A stretch of DNA of 64,000 nucleotides from Mastigias papua (taxonomy: Eukaryota > Cnidaria > Scyphozoa > Rhizostomeae > Mastigiidae), in assembly GCA_964019165.1 (NCBI GenBank), contig OZ025278.1:11585962-11649961 (forward strand). Reading direction: 5' to 3'. Shown here piece by piece: positions 12,596 to 36,660 of the stretch; position 1 is the stretch's first letter, and every line of letters begins with the position of its first letter. A program made the position numbers and the translations under genes. The notes beneath the pieces are model-generated. The model did no database searches. It was given only the letters and a program-made list of their open reading frames with translations, and was not told where the DNA came from.

Positions 12596-13222
12596 ATGAG
12601 TATCAGGGCACGATACGTGATAAACTCCCACAAGGCAACCACTATTCCTTTTGTTGTTGGACTGATGTTTTATTTTGATAACTTTGGCATAGGCCCTTAT
12701 GTCTACCTCGCAATTCACGGAACCTACTGCGCATTGTGGCTAATGAAAGACTATTACTTTCCCGATAAAGCATGGGAAAGAGAGTTAAACCCTTTTTTCG
12801 CAATCCTTGTGTACTTTCTTCTGGGTCCGTTTAGTTATTGGATTGCGCCATTTTTGCTTGTACGAAGTGGTGTCCAGCCTTCTCCGGCCGTGATTGGGCT
12901 ATGTGTATCGTTGAATATCCTGGGGATATTCTTCCATTTTTGCGGGGATTGCCAGAAATACTTCACACTGAAGTACCGCAAAGGTCTGATACAGGAAGGC
13001 CTATTTGCTCAAAGTCGGAACATCAACTACATGGGTGAAATTCTCATATATCTTAGCTTTAACATCGTTTCACAGCACTGGCTACCATTTGTTTGTCAGG
13101 CTGCATACATAATCTTTCTATTTTATCCGAATATGAGAAAGAAGGACCAGTCTTTGTCAAGATATGAAGGTTTCAAGAAGTACCAAGAGAAGACATGGCT
13201 TCTGCTACCAAAGTTTATTTGA
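12596..13222 (+). CDS. DUF1295 / steroid 5-alpha-reductase-like membrane protein
   Basis: A 208-aa protein in one coding exon. Hydrophobic stretches at about residues 13-26, 32-50, 66-88, 97-117, 148-160 and 162-178 suggest a multi-pass membrane protein. The signature GLFAQSRNINYMGEIL (135-150) and the C-terminal SLSRYEGFKKYQEKTWLLLP (186-205) match the conserved end of DUF1295 proteins. These are related to steroid 5-alpha reductases and isoprenylcysteine methyltransferases; the region is known in such folds to bind a cofactor (NADPH or S-adenosylmethionine). The usual (S/Y)RHPNY box reads SRNINY here, so the His-Pro is missing and catalysis by the canonical route is uncertain. The start follows GCAGAG and an acceptor-like AATTCTAG lies 50 bp upstream, so a non-coding 5' exon is likely. 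The substrate is unknown. Length fits short family members. Confidence 0.9.
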   Translation: MSIRARYVINSHKATTIPFVVGLMFYFDNFGIGPYVYLAIHGTYCALWLMKDYYFPDKAWERELNPFFAILVYFLLGPFSYWIAPFLLVRSGVQPSPAVIGLCVSLNILGIFFHFCGDCQKYFTLKYRKGLIQEGLFAQSRNINYMGEILIYLSFNIVSQHWLPFVCQAAYIIFLFYPNMRKKDQSLSRYEGFKKYQEKTWLLLPKFI

Positions 13223-15643
13223 AAAGAGCAAAGAAATATATGAATAATCTTAAATGAAGTAACAAGCTGGCTTGATTTCTCGGTTAACAAGAAATATGAA
13301 AAAATATAGAGCAATAGCCATAGTAATATGAGCTGTTAATTTTGCTAATGAAATCTTGTTTATGGAAATTGCTATATATTTTGAAATATAGTAGCTATGT
13401 TTTCAATTTCAGAACCTCGTTCATTTCAGTGGAAATGTCTTAGAAGCTGTTTTATATAGTTCCAAAATGATTGAGCCATTTTCTTGTTATCGAATTCTGT
13501 CATGCTTCTCTGTGACACTTAGGCCATTTTTTATCGATACCACCAGAGTGGATTCCATGCGAAGAGTGTGCCGAAGCTGCTCCACGAAATTAACTCCGTT
13601 TATATATTTATATAAGCTATCATCTAAATTGAAGGATTTCATTCTTCGTCGTTTGACTGGATTTGTTTGCAAGTACCACCGAAGTAGAAGGGGGTAGTTG
13701 ACGTTCTTTTTGTATTGCAGGAAGGCTCTAATCGGTCATGCCATATATGATTCGATTGAACAATTCTCATGGGGAAATACCTCTTGGCAGATAACAAACA
13801 GTTCAGTGCAAAACAGGCACCAAAGAAATCAAATTACCATGTAAATGTCTGGGCATTTCTAAACAAAACTCGATTGATCCACTAATATCCATTTGTTATG
13901 CTTCACATGTGATTATTTATCAAGGGTGCTGTCATGGCAACGCTGAGGTAATGGCTAATTTAAGCAGAAAACTGATATGTTACAGATTTCCTGGTTTTGT
14001 GATCACAAAGCTTTTCCCCCGTTATTCCCCCATAGAAGTTGTGGCAGGGGGCGCGTAGGGCCAGAGCCTTGCAGTTATAGTGTTTGAAGAGGTATCACAA
14101 CAAATGAGAGGCGGAGGACTGACTTCACTAGAGCGGTAAAACTTCTGGTCTTGTGACGTTGAACAATTTTTGAATCAAAGAAGACTTTTCGTAACAAATT
14201 GAATTCTCTTTCATTGCATTGTAAATCAAGAGAGTCTCTCCAAGCCTTCAACTCATGCATATTGTAGATCCAATGGGACATGCAGTAAGTTCATGAGAAG
14301 AATTTATACTAAAGGAAAGTCCTGAGGTTCTTGCAAAAGATATTGTTACTCCCTTTATTAATTTTCATTGCATATCTTTCCTGGGTTCGCAGTTCACAAC
14401 TGATTGCCATATTATTCGGTCAAGCCTTTATCTGGGAAGTACTTTTTAACCACTCTAAAGGGTAAGATTCAAAAATGTCTGGGAGAGAGAGCTAATAACT
14501 CTTAGGGAAAGTGCTATGAAACGATCCATAACCCCTATTTGTAGCATATCTAGGCTTATCTTTAACTTTATTATTATCAAACATATTTTTACAGGTTAAC
14601 TTTTTCAGAAAATACATTCTGCTATCAATAAAGAACCTGCGTTTAAAAAGAAAAGGATAAAATAGAAATTAAAGCCCTAAGATAAGTAGTCTAAAGTTTA
14701 AAGTTCTTTACTAAGCCTGACATTTAGTGCAATATTTACCAACAGCATTGATACACTTGGTAAAGCGGGTTTCTGGGCTAGTCTTTCCCCGGAAAAAGTC
14801 TGTCTGTAAGCAGAACATCTCAATTGCCATTCGCGTGCAGCAGGGCTTCTACCATTGAGAAATTTCGTAAAGCAGAATTCTCGTAACTCATAATTCCACG
14901 GGAAACTAACTACAAGCAAACAACGGTCTTAATAAGTTTTTTGAGGAAATTCCCAACAGTTTATTGCTTCCCCGGAGTCGTTCCAACAGTTTGGTATGGG
15001 GTGTCGCACTCCGCCAGAAAAAAGTTCTCTCGGCAAAAAAACCTACAGTTGTCAGTTCTGTTAGCAAATTGCTTTAACTTTTTGTATTCTAGAAGCTTAA
15101 AAAGAAGAATTAGATGGAGCGACACCCTTTTTTTCGGCAAATTGTAGGTCTTATACCCCTTAAGAAAAGTTTCTAGGACAGTCTTGCTCCCCTCCACCCA
15201 ACAAAAGTATGTTCTAAAGAATGAGGAAGATCTCTCGAATCCTACTTTAACAAGCCACAGCCCACACGTTTTCCTATCTCTAATCAATTATAAGGAACTT
15301 AAAAGTACTTTCCCCATCAATTCTCTTTGTGCAATATTCCGCTTTCACTATTGATCATTGTTTTGTTTTTTTAAATGTACAACCCAATTAAATGAATGCA
15401 TTACTGGAGTTGGCTTTTTGATTTGTCGCACAAAATATCTTACCTTGTTTGGACAGATGTAAGCAAACTGATACGACTATACTAGTAGAAATTCAATCGC
15501 TTTTACACTTTATATAAAATTTGCAAATTACTTTTTAGAAACAACCTAGGGCGGAAAATTATGTAAGATTGATCTAATCCACGTGGAACAAATCGAAGTT
15601 AGAAAAAGCTCGGATTCTTGAACAACCTTGGATTGAACCAAGA
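13223..15643. other. Intergenic stretch, no gene seen
   Basis: Only short ORFs without domains, including overlapping ones on both strands at 13467-13697 and 14941-15287. No structured repeat recognised. Confidence 0.45.
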
Positions 15644-15753
15644 GGCCATAGAGAAAGTACGTACGCTTTGAGGGTCGGTGGGTGGGTAAGGTCAAAAGCG
15701 TACTATTGCGTACAAAGTGGATGGGTTGGTAAAAGTCAAAGCGTATGTACGAT

Positions 15754-15965
15754 GGCCGGCGATGTTTCATTCAAATTTCTGCCTTATCAACTGTCGATGG
15801 TAAGGTAGTGGCTTACCATGGTTACAACGGGTGACGGAGAATTAGGGTTCGATTCCGGAGAGGGAGCGTGAGAAACGGCTACCACATCCAAGGAAGGCAG
15901 CAGGCGCGCAAATTACCCAATCCCGACACCGGGGGGGGGGGGTAGTGACAAGAATAACAATCCGC
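15754..15965 (+). pseudogene. 18S rRNA fragment (about 210 bp)
   Basis: A near-intact stretch of the 5' domain of eukaryotic 18S rRNA: TATCAACTGTCGATGGTA, then GGGTTCGATTCCGGAGAGGG, then GAAACGGCTACCACATCCAA, then GGCAGCAGGCGCGCAAATTA, then TAGTGACAAGAATAACAAT. The normal ACGGGGAGGTAGTGAC part has become a run of about 13 G, and GAGCCTGAGA reads GAGCGTGAGA. No other part of an rDNA unit is nearby, so this is a displaced fragment inside a MITE, not a working rRNA gene. Confidence 0.93.
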
Positions 15966-16126
15966 AAAATGACACGAAATGAAAACACTGTGTGACTAAC
16001 TTCAGAAAAAGTGAGGACTCTATGAATTTTTTGCTAATTTTGTGAAAATTTGTGGCTAAAAATAGGCAACAATTTTCAAGAAATATCAAAGAAAAGTTGG
16101 TACACACGTACAAGGGTGAGTAGGTG

Positions 16127-16301
16127 CAGTGGCGGTTTTAGGGTGGCCCGGGGGGCCATAGCCCCAGGCCCCGCGCTTTTGGTAATCCAGAAGGGGCCCC
16201 GCGTTTTAAAGAGAAATTGAAGAGAAATCTCAGACACTTTCAAACAAGGGCCCCGCAGATGACTTCGGCCCCGGGCCCCGCGATCCCTAAAACCACCAGT
16301 G
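16127..16301. mobile_element. Nested hAT-like MITE with perfect 8-bp duplication
   Basis: The termini CAGTGGCGGTTTTAG and (reverse complement of the right end) CACTGGTGGTTTTAG differ at two of 15 positions. The flanks AGTAGGTG at 16119-16126 and 16302-16309 are identical. The 175-bp body is GC-rich (GGGGCCCCGCG-type blocks) and non-coding. It sits in one of the subterminal modules of the TACGTAC MITE, so it inserted later. Confidence 0.92.
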
Positions 16302-16400
16302 AGTAGGTGTATTATTTCAAAGGCCTACTCGGGGGTACAGGGAGAGTGGGTTGGTCAAAATATGCTGATTTTGTGTGTACGTGCTTTCTGGACGAACCCC

Positions 16401-18763
16401 AAGTTTGAAACATACCATTGTAATAAGAATTTGAGTCACGGACAGACAAGCAGTTGTTAAAATTGTGTAGAATGAAAAATATAACTTGATTTATGATATA
16501 CTCTAAGTTTCGTCTGTTTACTATATCAATACATCATATATTTACACTATATATTAAAAGGTCAAGACTTCTCACAATTATCTAACACAGAATAATCAAC
16601 TGCGGAGCCCCAAAAATGCCTACACATTGGGGATTAATAAAATATACAAATGGTTTATCCTAAATTAAGAGTGTTGTATTATTGTTTATGGAGTTAATTT
16701 ACTTTTACCCAGGCCTGCAGGCGGTGGGGTAGGGAGGCCAATACCCCCTAATAATTCTGTGAGACTATAAGTGGAGATGTTCTAAATAGTCGCTAAATTT
16801 GATATACTAAGTTGTATATCTTGTCATGAAATAGTGATGTTAGTAGAACACACTCATAAGTTTCTTGGAGAGCTGTACATAGGACGTAATCATATGCTTG
16901 ATATATAGGCCCACTTAATCCATTTCAGCTGTCTATGGGCCTGCTTTTTCCAAATGATTAAGTTCTGTTGTGCGGAAAGAGTGTTTATATGCTAGAATTT
17001 GCAATGTTTCAACCTGAAGTGCCTGCAAACCATCTGTGAGCTGAAAGTCCACCTAACCTTGGCGCCCTAATTACTGACAGTTATGAAATAACCACTGGCC
17101 ATACTGATCAAATCTCTTCTCCTTTTTTCTAGTGGGAATCAAATGGCAATACGAAATTGTAATGACATATCATTGACCCGAGAAGTCTTAAAATATACTT
17201 TCCTTATCTTCCTTATAAATAGTTTTACGTAATAATGCTTAATTCAACAATTGTTCTTCTCTCTGCAAAGTGACTAAGAATACCACAGGCTTGCGAATCA
17301 ACATTGTTCCAAGCTCAGTTATGCTTAATTGCATTGCTTGAAAGAAAATCACGCACATGCCTCGATGTGAAAGACAGGCACTGTGGCATCGAATGCAGAA
17401 ACTTACATGCAGATTGATGCTTTTGTGGAGCCTGTTGGCACCCAAATCAAGGTTAGTTTGACCCCCAATCACATAATTTATTTATATTGTTTGCAGGGGG
17501 GACTGACTGGCGGCATTTCATAGGGATGCTATTGTATGAAAGAGGTGTATATTGGGTGTGGTCATTTATTTTCATTAACTTTCAAGTAGTAGGACAAGGA
17601 TCAACCAAGCTACTGAGGATAAAAGGAGGTCCGCAAAGAAAACAGGTTAGGTGGACCCAGGATGCGATAACATCCCTGTGCCCATTGCCAGTTCACCCCT
17701 AGCTGTTGGTAAAATACTTTAAAACTATACAGCAAAGAGATTTTCAAAATGTTAGCTACAGGTGCAAGAGAGTACATGTTTGCACCGGCGGTAATTCATT
17801 TCCTTTGCCTTCATTTGCAGTAGATATATACAATTGTTACTACTATCTGTCAGCATACAGAGCTAATGTACCTGGAATCTACGTACGCAACATCTAAGGG
17901 TGACAAAACTAAAGCTAATTACCATTGAATAACTCAGACATCTCATACCCAAAATTATCCAAAATATTACTCCATTTGAACTGAGCACAATACAGCCACC
18001 TACTCGACCAAAATGCACTATCTAAAACATTTAGAAATACGTTAGATAGATGAATGAGTGAACAAATTTAACTAATCAGCTAGGAGAGCTTTTAATTCTC
18101 TACGAGTAAAGATTATCTACGTAAAATTTTTCTCCATAACTATTGCAGGACATTTTTTAGCATACTATCAATTGGTGATAAGTCTCCAGTGGGCCCAATG
18201 TCCTTCCTCGTAGGACCAAAACAAATAAAACATTCCCTCACTAGTTTGGGCCTACTCCATGATATTTTCAAAGAGAGATTGATACTTTAAGGGGTTGTTT
18301 TAGCATCATGTAAGGATAAAACGTGATTTTATCATTGTGAAAGTGGAAAGGGTGTTACCTTATTTGTACAGATGTGTCTTCTGGGTGTGGTAACCAAGTT
18401 GTTTCCATCTTTGTGGCCCTAGTGAGAGCTTTCCCTGCTGTTGAAAATTCCTTTAAAAAATACTATGGCCGCTGTTGCTTCGTAGAATAACTTCGCAACC
18501 TCTCTTGAGTTCAAGGCAACGGATGTAGACAGTAGATACTACATTTTTCGCTACCAAGAAACAATTGTAGTTGCTGTTTTGCTTGAGCAACTGCCTTTGC
18601 CAAGATAACATACCCAAGGAAAGCACAGAGCGTCCACATATTTAGCAGCATTTAGAGAGGCCATACCAAATTCTATTCATAACAGTTTCAATACAGCAAA
18701 TTTCAACCAAATCCTGGTAAGCACTGTTATACTTTATCTGGATACAGTGAGCAAGGTAGATGC
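16401..18763. other. Intergenic stretch downstream of the RING gene
   Basis: Holds a diverged repeat at 18170-18450 that matches 27240-27500. The rest shows no gene. Confidence 0.45.
18170..18450. repeat. Diverged dispersed repeat, partner of 27240-27500
   Basis: Shares AAGTCCCCAGT-like and GTTGTTTTAGCATCAT-like blocks, and especially GTGTTACCTTATTTGTAC followed by GTCTTC, in the same order and orientation as 27240-27500. No coding sequence or clear termini. Confidence 0.65.
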
Positions 18764-31836
<13,073 letters not shown>

Positions 31837-31899
31837 ATTGGGCGCTGCTGTAGGAAGTTGTATTTGTTCTGCGTTGAACTTTTATTTTTTCCTCGGCCT

Positions 31900-32010
31900 C
31901 TGAGGTGTAGACAATAATGTCTAACAAACTGGTCAGCGTTCATCACGCATGCGCTAAATTTGGTCTAGACCGTCCGGTCAGACCAAGTCACGTGCAATGG
32001 ACCTTGTTGC
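31900..32010 (-). promoter_or_regulatory. Probable promoter region of the RING ligase
   Basis: Upstream of the start codon lie GCATGCGC (about 31948-31955, like an NRF-1 half palindrome), a GGTCTAGACC palindrome followed by CCGGTCAGACC, and the E-box CACGTG (about 31990). Motif presence is seen; function is inference. Confidence 0.4.
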
Positions 32011-32604
32011 ATCACAGGTTTCTAACCACAACTCTGTAGTGTTGGTGTTTTTACCTCACGGTCCTGGCACTGAGCAGTGGAGTCACCACTGCGGATACTC
32101 GCTTCAACAGCTCTTTTCACTTCTTCAGATTCCTGGCCATGATTGTTTGTAATTCCACCGTGCACATCATTGCCACATTACCAATGCACGGGCCCAGGAC
32201 ACGAGGTGCTTTGGACCCTTCTTGCCGAAGTCTGTAATAAAATGCAGTTAGATTTGACTCCTACAACAACTAGTTTTCTTTAATTGCCTCTCTTGATGAT
32301 CATCTATCAATGAACCTTTTTCTCCCACATCTTGGACTTGTGGATGTTTTCAACACACAGACAATTTTCCGCGTTAATAGAAAGGTTGTCAAATCCGCAA
32401 TGGCAGAAGATGATGAGAGCATTTTTCTATAGAAAATAAATATAAATGAAAGTTTATTAGCTCATCTTTATAGCATTACGTACTTCATTAGTCCAACATT
32501 TTGTTCTCAAAAGTTGCTGAATTTATTTCCGCCCCCTTTTTATAGTGTTAGACCTGCACATGCGTTTTGCAGTGATGACGTTCCATTATTGATTAAAAGT
32601 AAAC

Positions 32605-32957
32605 TACACGCTTTTTAAATGAAAAATGTTTATAAGCAAATGAGGCTCAAACGGCCAAAATCTTAAGAAAATGTTAAGAAAATCACGAGGCTCAAGTTCA
32701 AAGTTCACCTTTTTTACCTGCCAGAAATCTATATTAACTAATTCTTATTAGACTCCTTTACCAAAGATCGAAACTTTTCTTTGATAATCTGAGTTAACAA
32801 AGATCAAACTTCTTAAAACAAATAATGGTAATCTCTTTTAGCCAGTTTACTCCAATGAAAGTAAAGAAAATTTTAAGAAAATCTCGGCCTCAATTTGAGG
32901 AAAAGTTTAGAAAATTGATGCTCAGATAAAAGTGGTTTTCGTATAAAAAGACCTGTG
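32605..32957. mobile_element. Family B word MITE
   Basis: Starts TACACGCTTTTTAAATG, then ATAAGCAAATGAGGCTCAAA and repeated TTAAGAAAAT. The end GTATAAAAAGACCTGTGTG is decayed. It aligns along its length with 25582-25916. Confidence 0.78.
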
Positions 32958-35122
32958 TGGAAAGTCACTACTGCAATCTTTCCATTCCAATGAGTCGTTC
33001 GCTGTGGCTTCAAATTAAAGCTGAGTAAAGTTCTATTTTTCTCCATGCATTTGAGCAGAAAATTCACAAAGACAAGGCAGAAGATTAAGTTGTCACCTGC
33101 TAGCTAATGCGTAACATTTATGCATAAAATGAAGATAGAAAAAGGAAGAAAATGGTGTACGTAGTATGTTAGGGATAAGAAATATTATTAGTGACTACAC
33201 TATGTACTTCATTTATCAAGGGTTATCCCCTAGATGGCTAAAAGGGTATTTCCCTGACTAAATTTTGACCGAATGGTATAATGATCAGGAACAGATTCAA
33301 GAAAAATCTGCAATGGGAAATAAAATAGAATGACAATGAGACTTCTTGGACAAAATGTGGATCCAGTCATGTGGCGAGTGTATGGTGCATCAATATGAGG
33401 TTGTTACCGTATGGAGCCGCCGGTATAAGAATGTAACATTTCTTATGTGCAAGCTTTGAGCTCATCTTTAGGGACCCCTACGCTGGGGGAGCAGGGGGGC
33501 AGCTGCCCCTCCTGCCCTTTCCAATGACTTAATTATTTTAGTGCAAAACTGTTTATAATGTGCCCTGGGAACCTTGCCCCCCTGCCTCGGTGCGGCTACA
33601 TGACCGATAGTCAACTTGAAAAAGCTGTTTGTGCAAGAAAGTCTTTTAGAAGATTGGAAACAAACTCCATACATGCTCCACAAAGCCTAAATATGCTTTT
33701 TCTCGTCCCACAGTCGTTTTATCTGGGCTGTTGTTATTACTGGAAGTTTCGAGAATTTTAAGAAACATTTAAGGCTGGATTAGACAAAATATTAGTTAAG
33801 GAGCATCCAGGTTGAAAACAGGAAGATTGCGTCTTATATAAAAAAGGAATGATAATGGTCCTTGTTCAGAAAACTTGCGGACAAGGACAGGCATTCCCAA
33901 ATATATGCATAATTTTGCAGTTAATGATGTTAATATGGAGAATCCTTGTAAGAAACAATGATTAGATGTATCCAAATTCACTGATGCAAAGGGCTTTTTC
34001 GCATTTTCAAAATTTATGAGTCTACATGAGTCTTTCATTTAATTTTCAACGCATATCCGAAACATGTCTTGTAACTTGAAAAGTATTGTTGTATTTCTTC
34101 GTGTTCTTTCTCATTTCATTTCATAAATGTTTATACGCGAAATACTTTTCAGCAAATAACAACGAAAACCGTTCTAATTTATTTAAATCTGAAAATAAAG
34201 ATATAAGGAACAACCTATTTAACGTGGAGATTCTCTTTCTGAGGATCGTGTTAAGTCTTACTCTTCAGATACGTTTTCGATTGCCTGCCTTCTCGGATTT
34301 GGGTAAACGAATTTCCGCCTTTCTGTACTTTCGCCATCAATCAACCCAATACCACAGGAAATGAACCTTAAACTGCGCACGGTAAACTGCGCACGGTAAA
34401 GTGCACGTATCTAACTTCCTATTATGGATTAGTTTGCAAATAAGAGCATTCTTTCTTTTCCTATTTGAAAGTTCATTGAAAACATGCATGATGGCAAGTT
34501 CCGCAAAGGCTGCTAGCCTGATTTGCAAGTTTTTTCGGCTTCTTTTAATGCTCAAGACAACATTGCTGACAAAAAGGCCTTGACCTAACCTCTAACCTTA
34601 GCCCATGTAATGACGAACGTCTGTAAGGGGATTTTTGTATTGAATGAGGAATCAACGTAATCCGAAAAAACTATAACTCCTGTAAACCCTGTGTTTAACT
34701 CCAGGAACTACCCAGAGAGCGCTTCCATTCCAGACAAGGAAATAAAATTCTAAGCGCTTGTGAATAGAACATCACCATGAAAAGGTTTTTCACTGTACGA
34801 TACTACACAATTGTCGTAGTAAATAAAGTCATCAACGCCCTGGCCTGTTTTTCATTTCAGGGAAATAAAAAATGTCTTCAAAAGTGCCGTGACATGGAAA
34901 TGAGGATAAAAAGGCCATAATGGTGTACGTGAGGGGTGTCCATTGGCCAAAGCATGGGGCCAATCGGACGCAGATTTCCTCTCGTCATTGCTGAATTTAT
35001 CAGCATCCGCCTACATAATTTCCCCTCGATTCACCTATCGCTAGTGATCCGAATTATACTCTGATGAATGTTGGACAAAAAGTACTTTCAGTGTGCTAAA
35101 GAATATCTCAGCTCTTTCATGC
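32958..35122. other. Intergenic stretch with one probable GC-rich MITE
   Basis: About 33475-33600 has inverted GC-rich ends (GGGGGAGCAGGGGGGCA on the left, TGCCCCCCTGCCTCGGTG on the right), probably a hAT-like MITE. A tandem AAACTGCGCACGGTA pair is at 34370-34400. At 35050-35110 a single arm resembles part of the palindrome at 41815-42107. No gene seen. Confidence 0.5.
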
Positions 35123-35473
35123 TATGCATGTTTTCTATAAGAAACAAGTATATAAGAAACATGAGGCTCAAATCGGGCAATAAGGTAAGATACAATTAAG
35201 AAACACAAGTAGGCTGAGTTTCAAAAGTATACTTGAAAAAGGTGTTTCTGTGAGAAAACATCTAATTGAACTGGAAACAAAATACAAACAACACCCGTCT
35301 CTCAAGTATTTTCAACTAGAAATTCAATTTCTCGTCTCATAGTTGCTTTGTTGCTATAGGAAATTTCAAGAATTTTAAGAAACAAGAAACATTTTAGGCT
35401 GGACTTGAAGAATATTAAGAAACATCAGGCTGAAAGGAGAAAGTGTTTTTCTTATATAAAAAACAAACGTGTA
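35123..35473. mobile_element. Word MITE with AAGAAACA words
   Basis: Ends TATGCATGTTTTCTATAAG and ATATAAAAAACAAACGTGTA. AAGAAACA recurs at least five times inside, together with GAGGCTCAAA. It is intermediate between families A and B in its word. Confidence 0.75.
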
Positions 35474-36295
35474 GTAAAGTTCAAACGTCATGACTTAGAA
35501 GCAAGTAACTCACTTCAAAAAATACGAGCACAGAATATAGCTATATGTAAGAACACACATTTCAATTAAAGAATACAGTCCGTAGGAATACAAGGATCAA
35601 AATCAATGAGAGTCAGGAACAAGTTGAAAAATAACGCAAGGCTCAAGCCTCATCAAACCCTAAGGTGCTTTTGCTCATATGAGCTTCTTCAGAAAACAAA
35701 GCAAGTGTGAGCAGGATACGTATATGACAAAGGGTGTTCTATGGGACAAACTGAGTTCAATAACAACATTCTTGCCAAATACAGAGTTAAGTATGCAGGT
35801 GATACCATGGGCTGCATTAGAATCGAAGAGATACTTACTGGTCTAGCGCCACAGTGATTACCAGGAGGTTCATTTATAAGAGATTCAGAAAGGGTTCTAT
35901 TAAATACCAATACAAACTTACAACTGCCTAAGAAAACAACGCACAATAAGCAAAAATGTTCTTCTTCTAGAGGTTTTAAGTCATGGAGCGCCCTTCCATT
36001 TGAAATTAAGTAGGCATTTACCCCCTCCAGATATTCAAAGATTTGTTGTTCTTCCTTTATTTTCCCTTTTTTATCATCTAATAACTGTCAGGTAGTTTAA
36101 TAATTGTAAGTTAGTTTTGTATATTTTTAAATGATAGCTTATATTAGCTTTGCTTTTAATCTTTATGTTGTAAATTAAAAGGAGGGCCCCTGGTAAACCA
36201 GCATCCACTGAAGGGGAACCCTCTTTAAATGATGAAATGAAAATGAAATGAAAGATAGATAGAGTAGACATAGTGTTTATAGGTTAAGTCTTATA
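35474..36295. other. Intergenic stretch, nothing recognised
   Basis: Only short ORFs without support. Confidence 0.45.
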
Positions 36296-36565
36296 CTGTA
36301 AAGGTACAGGCTAGTTCCATATACGATTCCGTACGTTGGGGGTGTCTGTTAGAGACGGCACTTATTCTGTGCCGTCGGCACGGTGAGGCAGGGTGGCCAG
36401 CTGCTTTCCTCGCCGCCTTCAACTTCCCCACTGTTACGACCAGGCGCACATTTGCTGCTGGGTGGACAGTGAGCGAGCATCCAACCTTTGGTCCGAGGGT
36501 TCGGTTCGAACCATCGATGTTCCGCTTATCAGTCAAGCGCTCTAACCACTTGGCCACTCGCCCCT
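36296..36565 (-). mobile_element. tRNA-derived SINE, copy 1
   Basis: On the minus strand the head GAGTGGCCAAGTGGTTAGAG carries an A box (TGGCCAAGTGG), followed by GATGGTTCGAACC, a B box, at tRNA-like spacing. The body (GCTCGCTCACTGTCCACCCA, then AGCAGCAAATG, GGGGAAGTTGAAGGC and CCCCAACGTACGGAATCG) matches 63385-63673. It lacks a tRNA-like 3' acceptor strand, as expected of a SINE. The 88-codon ORF here is not a gene. Confidence 0.88.
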
Positions 36566-36587
36566 TATACCGTAGATACTAAACTTA

Positions 36588-36660
36588 GTGTTCTGTTCTC
36601 TTCTGTTCTATTCAGTTCTTTTATTTTCTGCTATGCTATGTTCTCTTCTGCTCTCTGTTT
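36588..36660. repeat. Imperfect (TTCTG/TTCTC)n pyrimidine-rich repeat
   Basis: Tandem TTCTN pentamers on the plus strand directly beside the SINE head. Confidence 0.75.

Larger units (their letters stand above)
15644..16400. mobile_element. MITE copy 2 (TACGTAC family), composite
   Basis: The left end (GGCCATAGAGAAAGTACGTA) and right end (reverse complement GGGGTTCGTCCAGAAAGCAC) match those of 3387-3712. The subterminal GGTGGGTGGGTAAGGTCAAA module is also present. The body contains a sense-strand 18S rRNA fragment (15754-15965) and a nested hAT-like element (16127-16301), which explains the greater length. The middle AATAGGCAACAATTTTCAAG aligns with AATGGGCAACATTTCTCAAG of copy 1. Confidence 0.75.

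Noticed and set aside
36291..36557. 88-codon minus-strand ORF
   Set aside because: It runs through the tRNA-derived SINE; the frame is not kept in the second copy.
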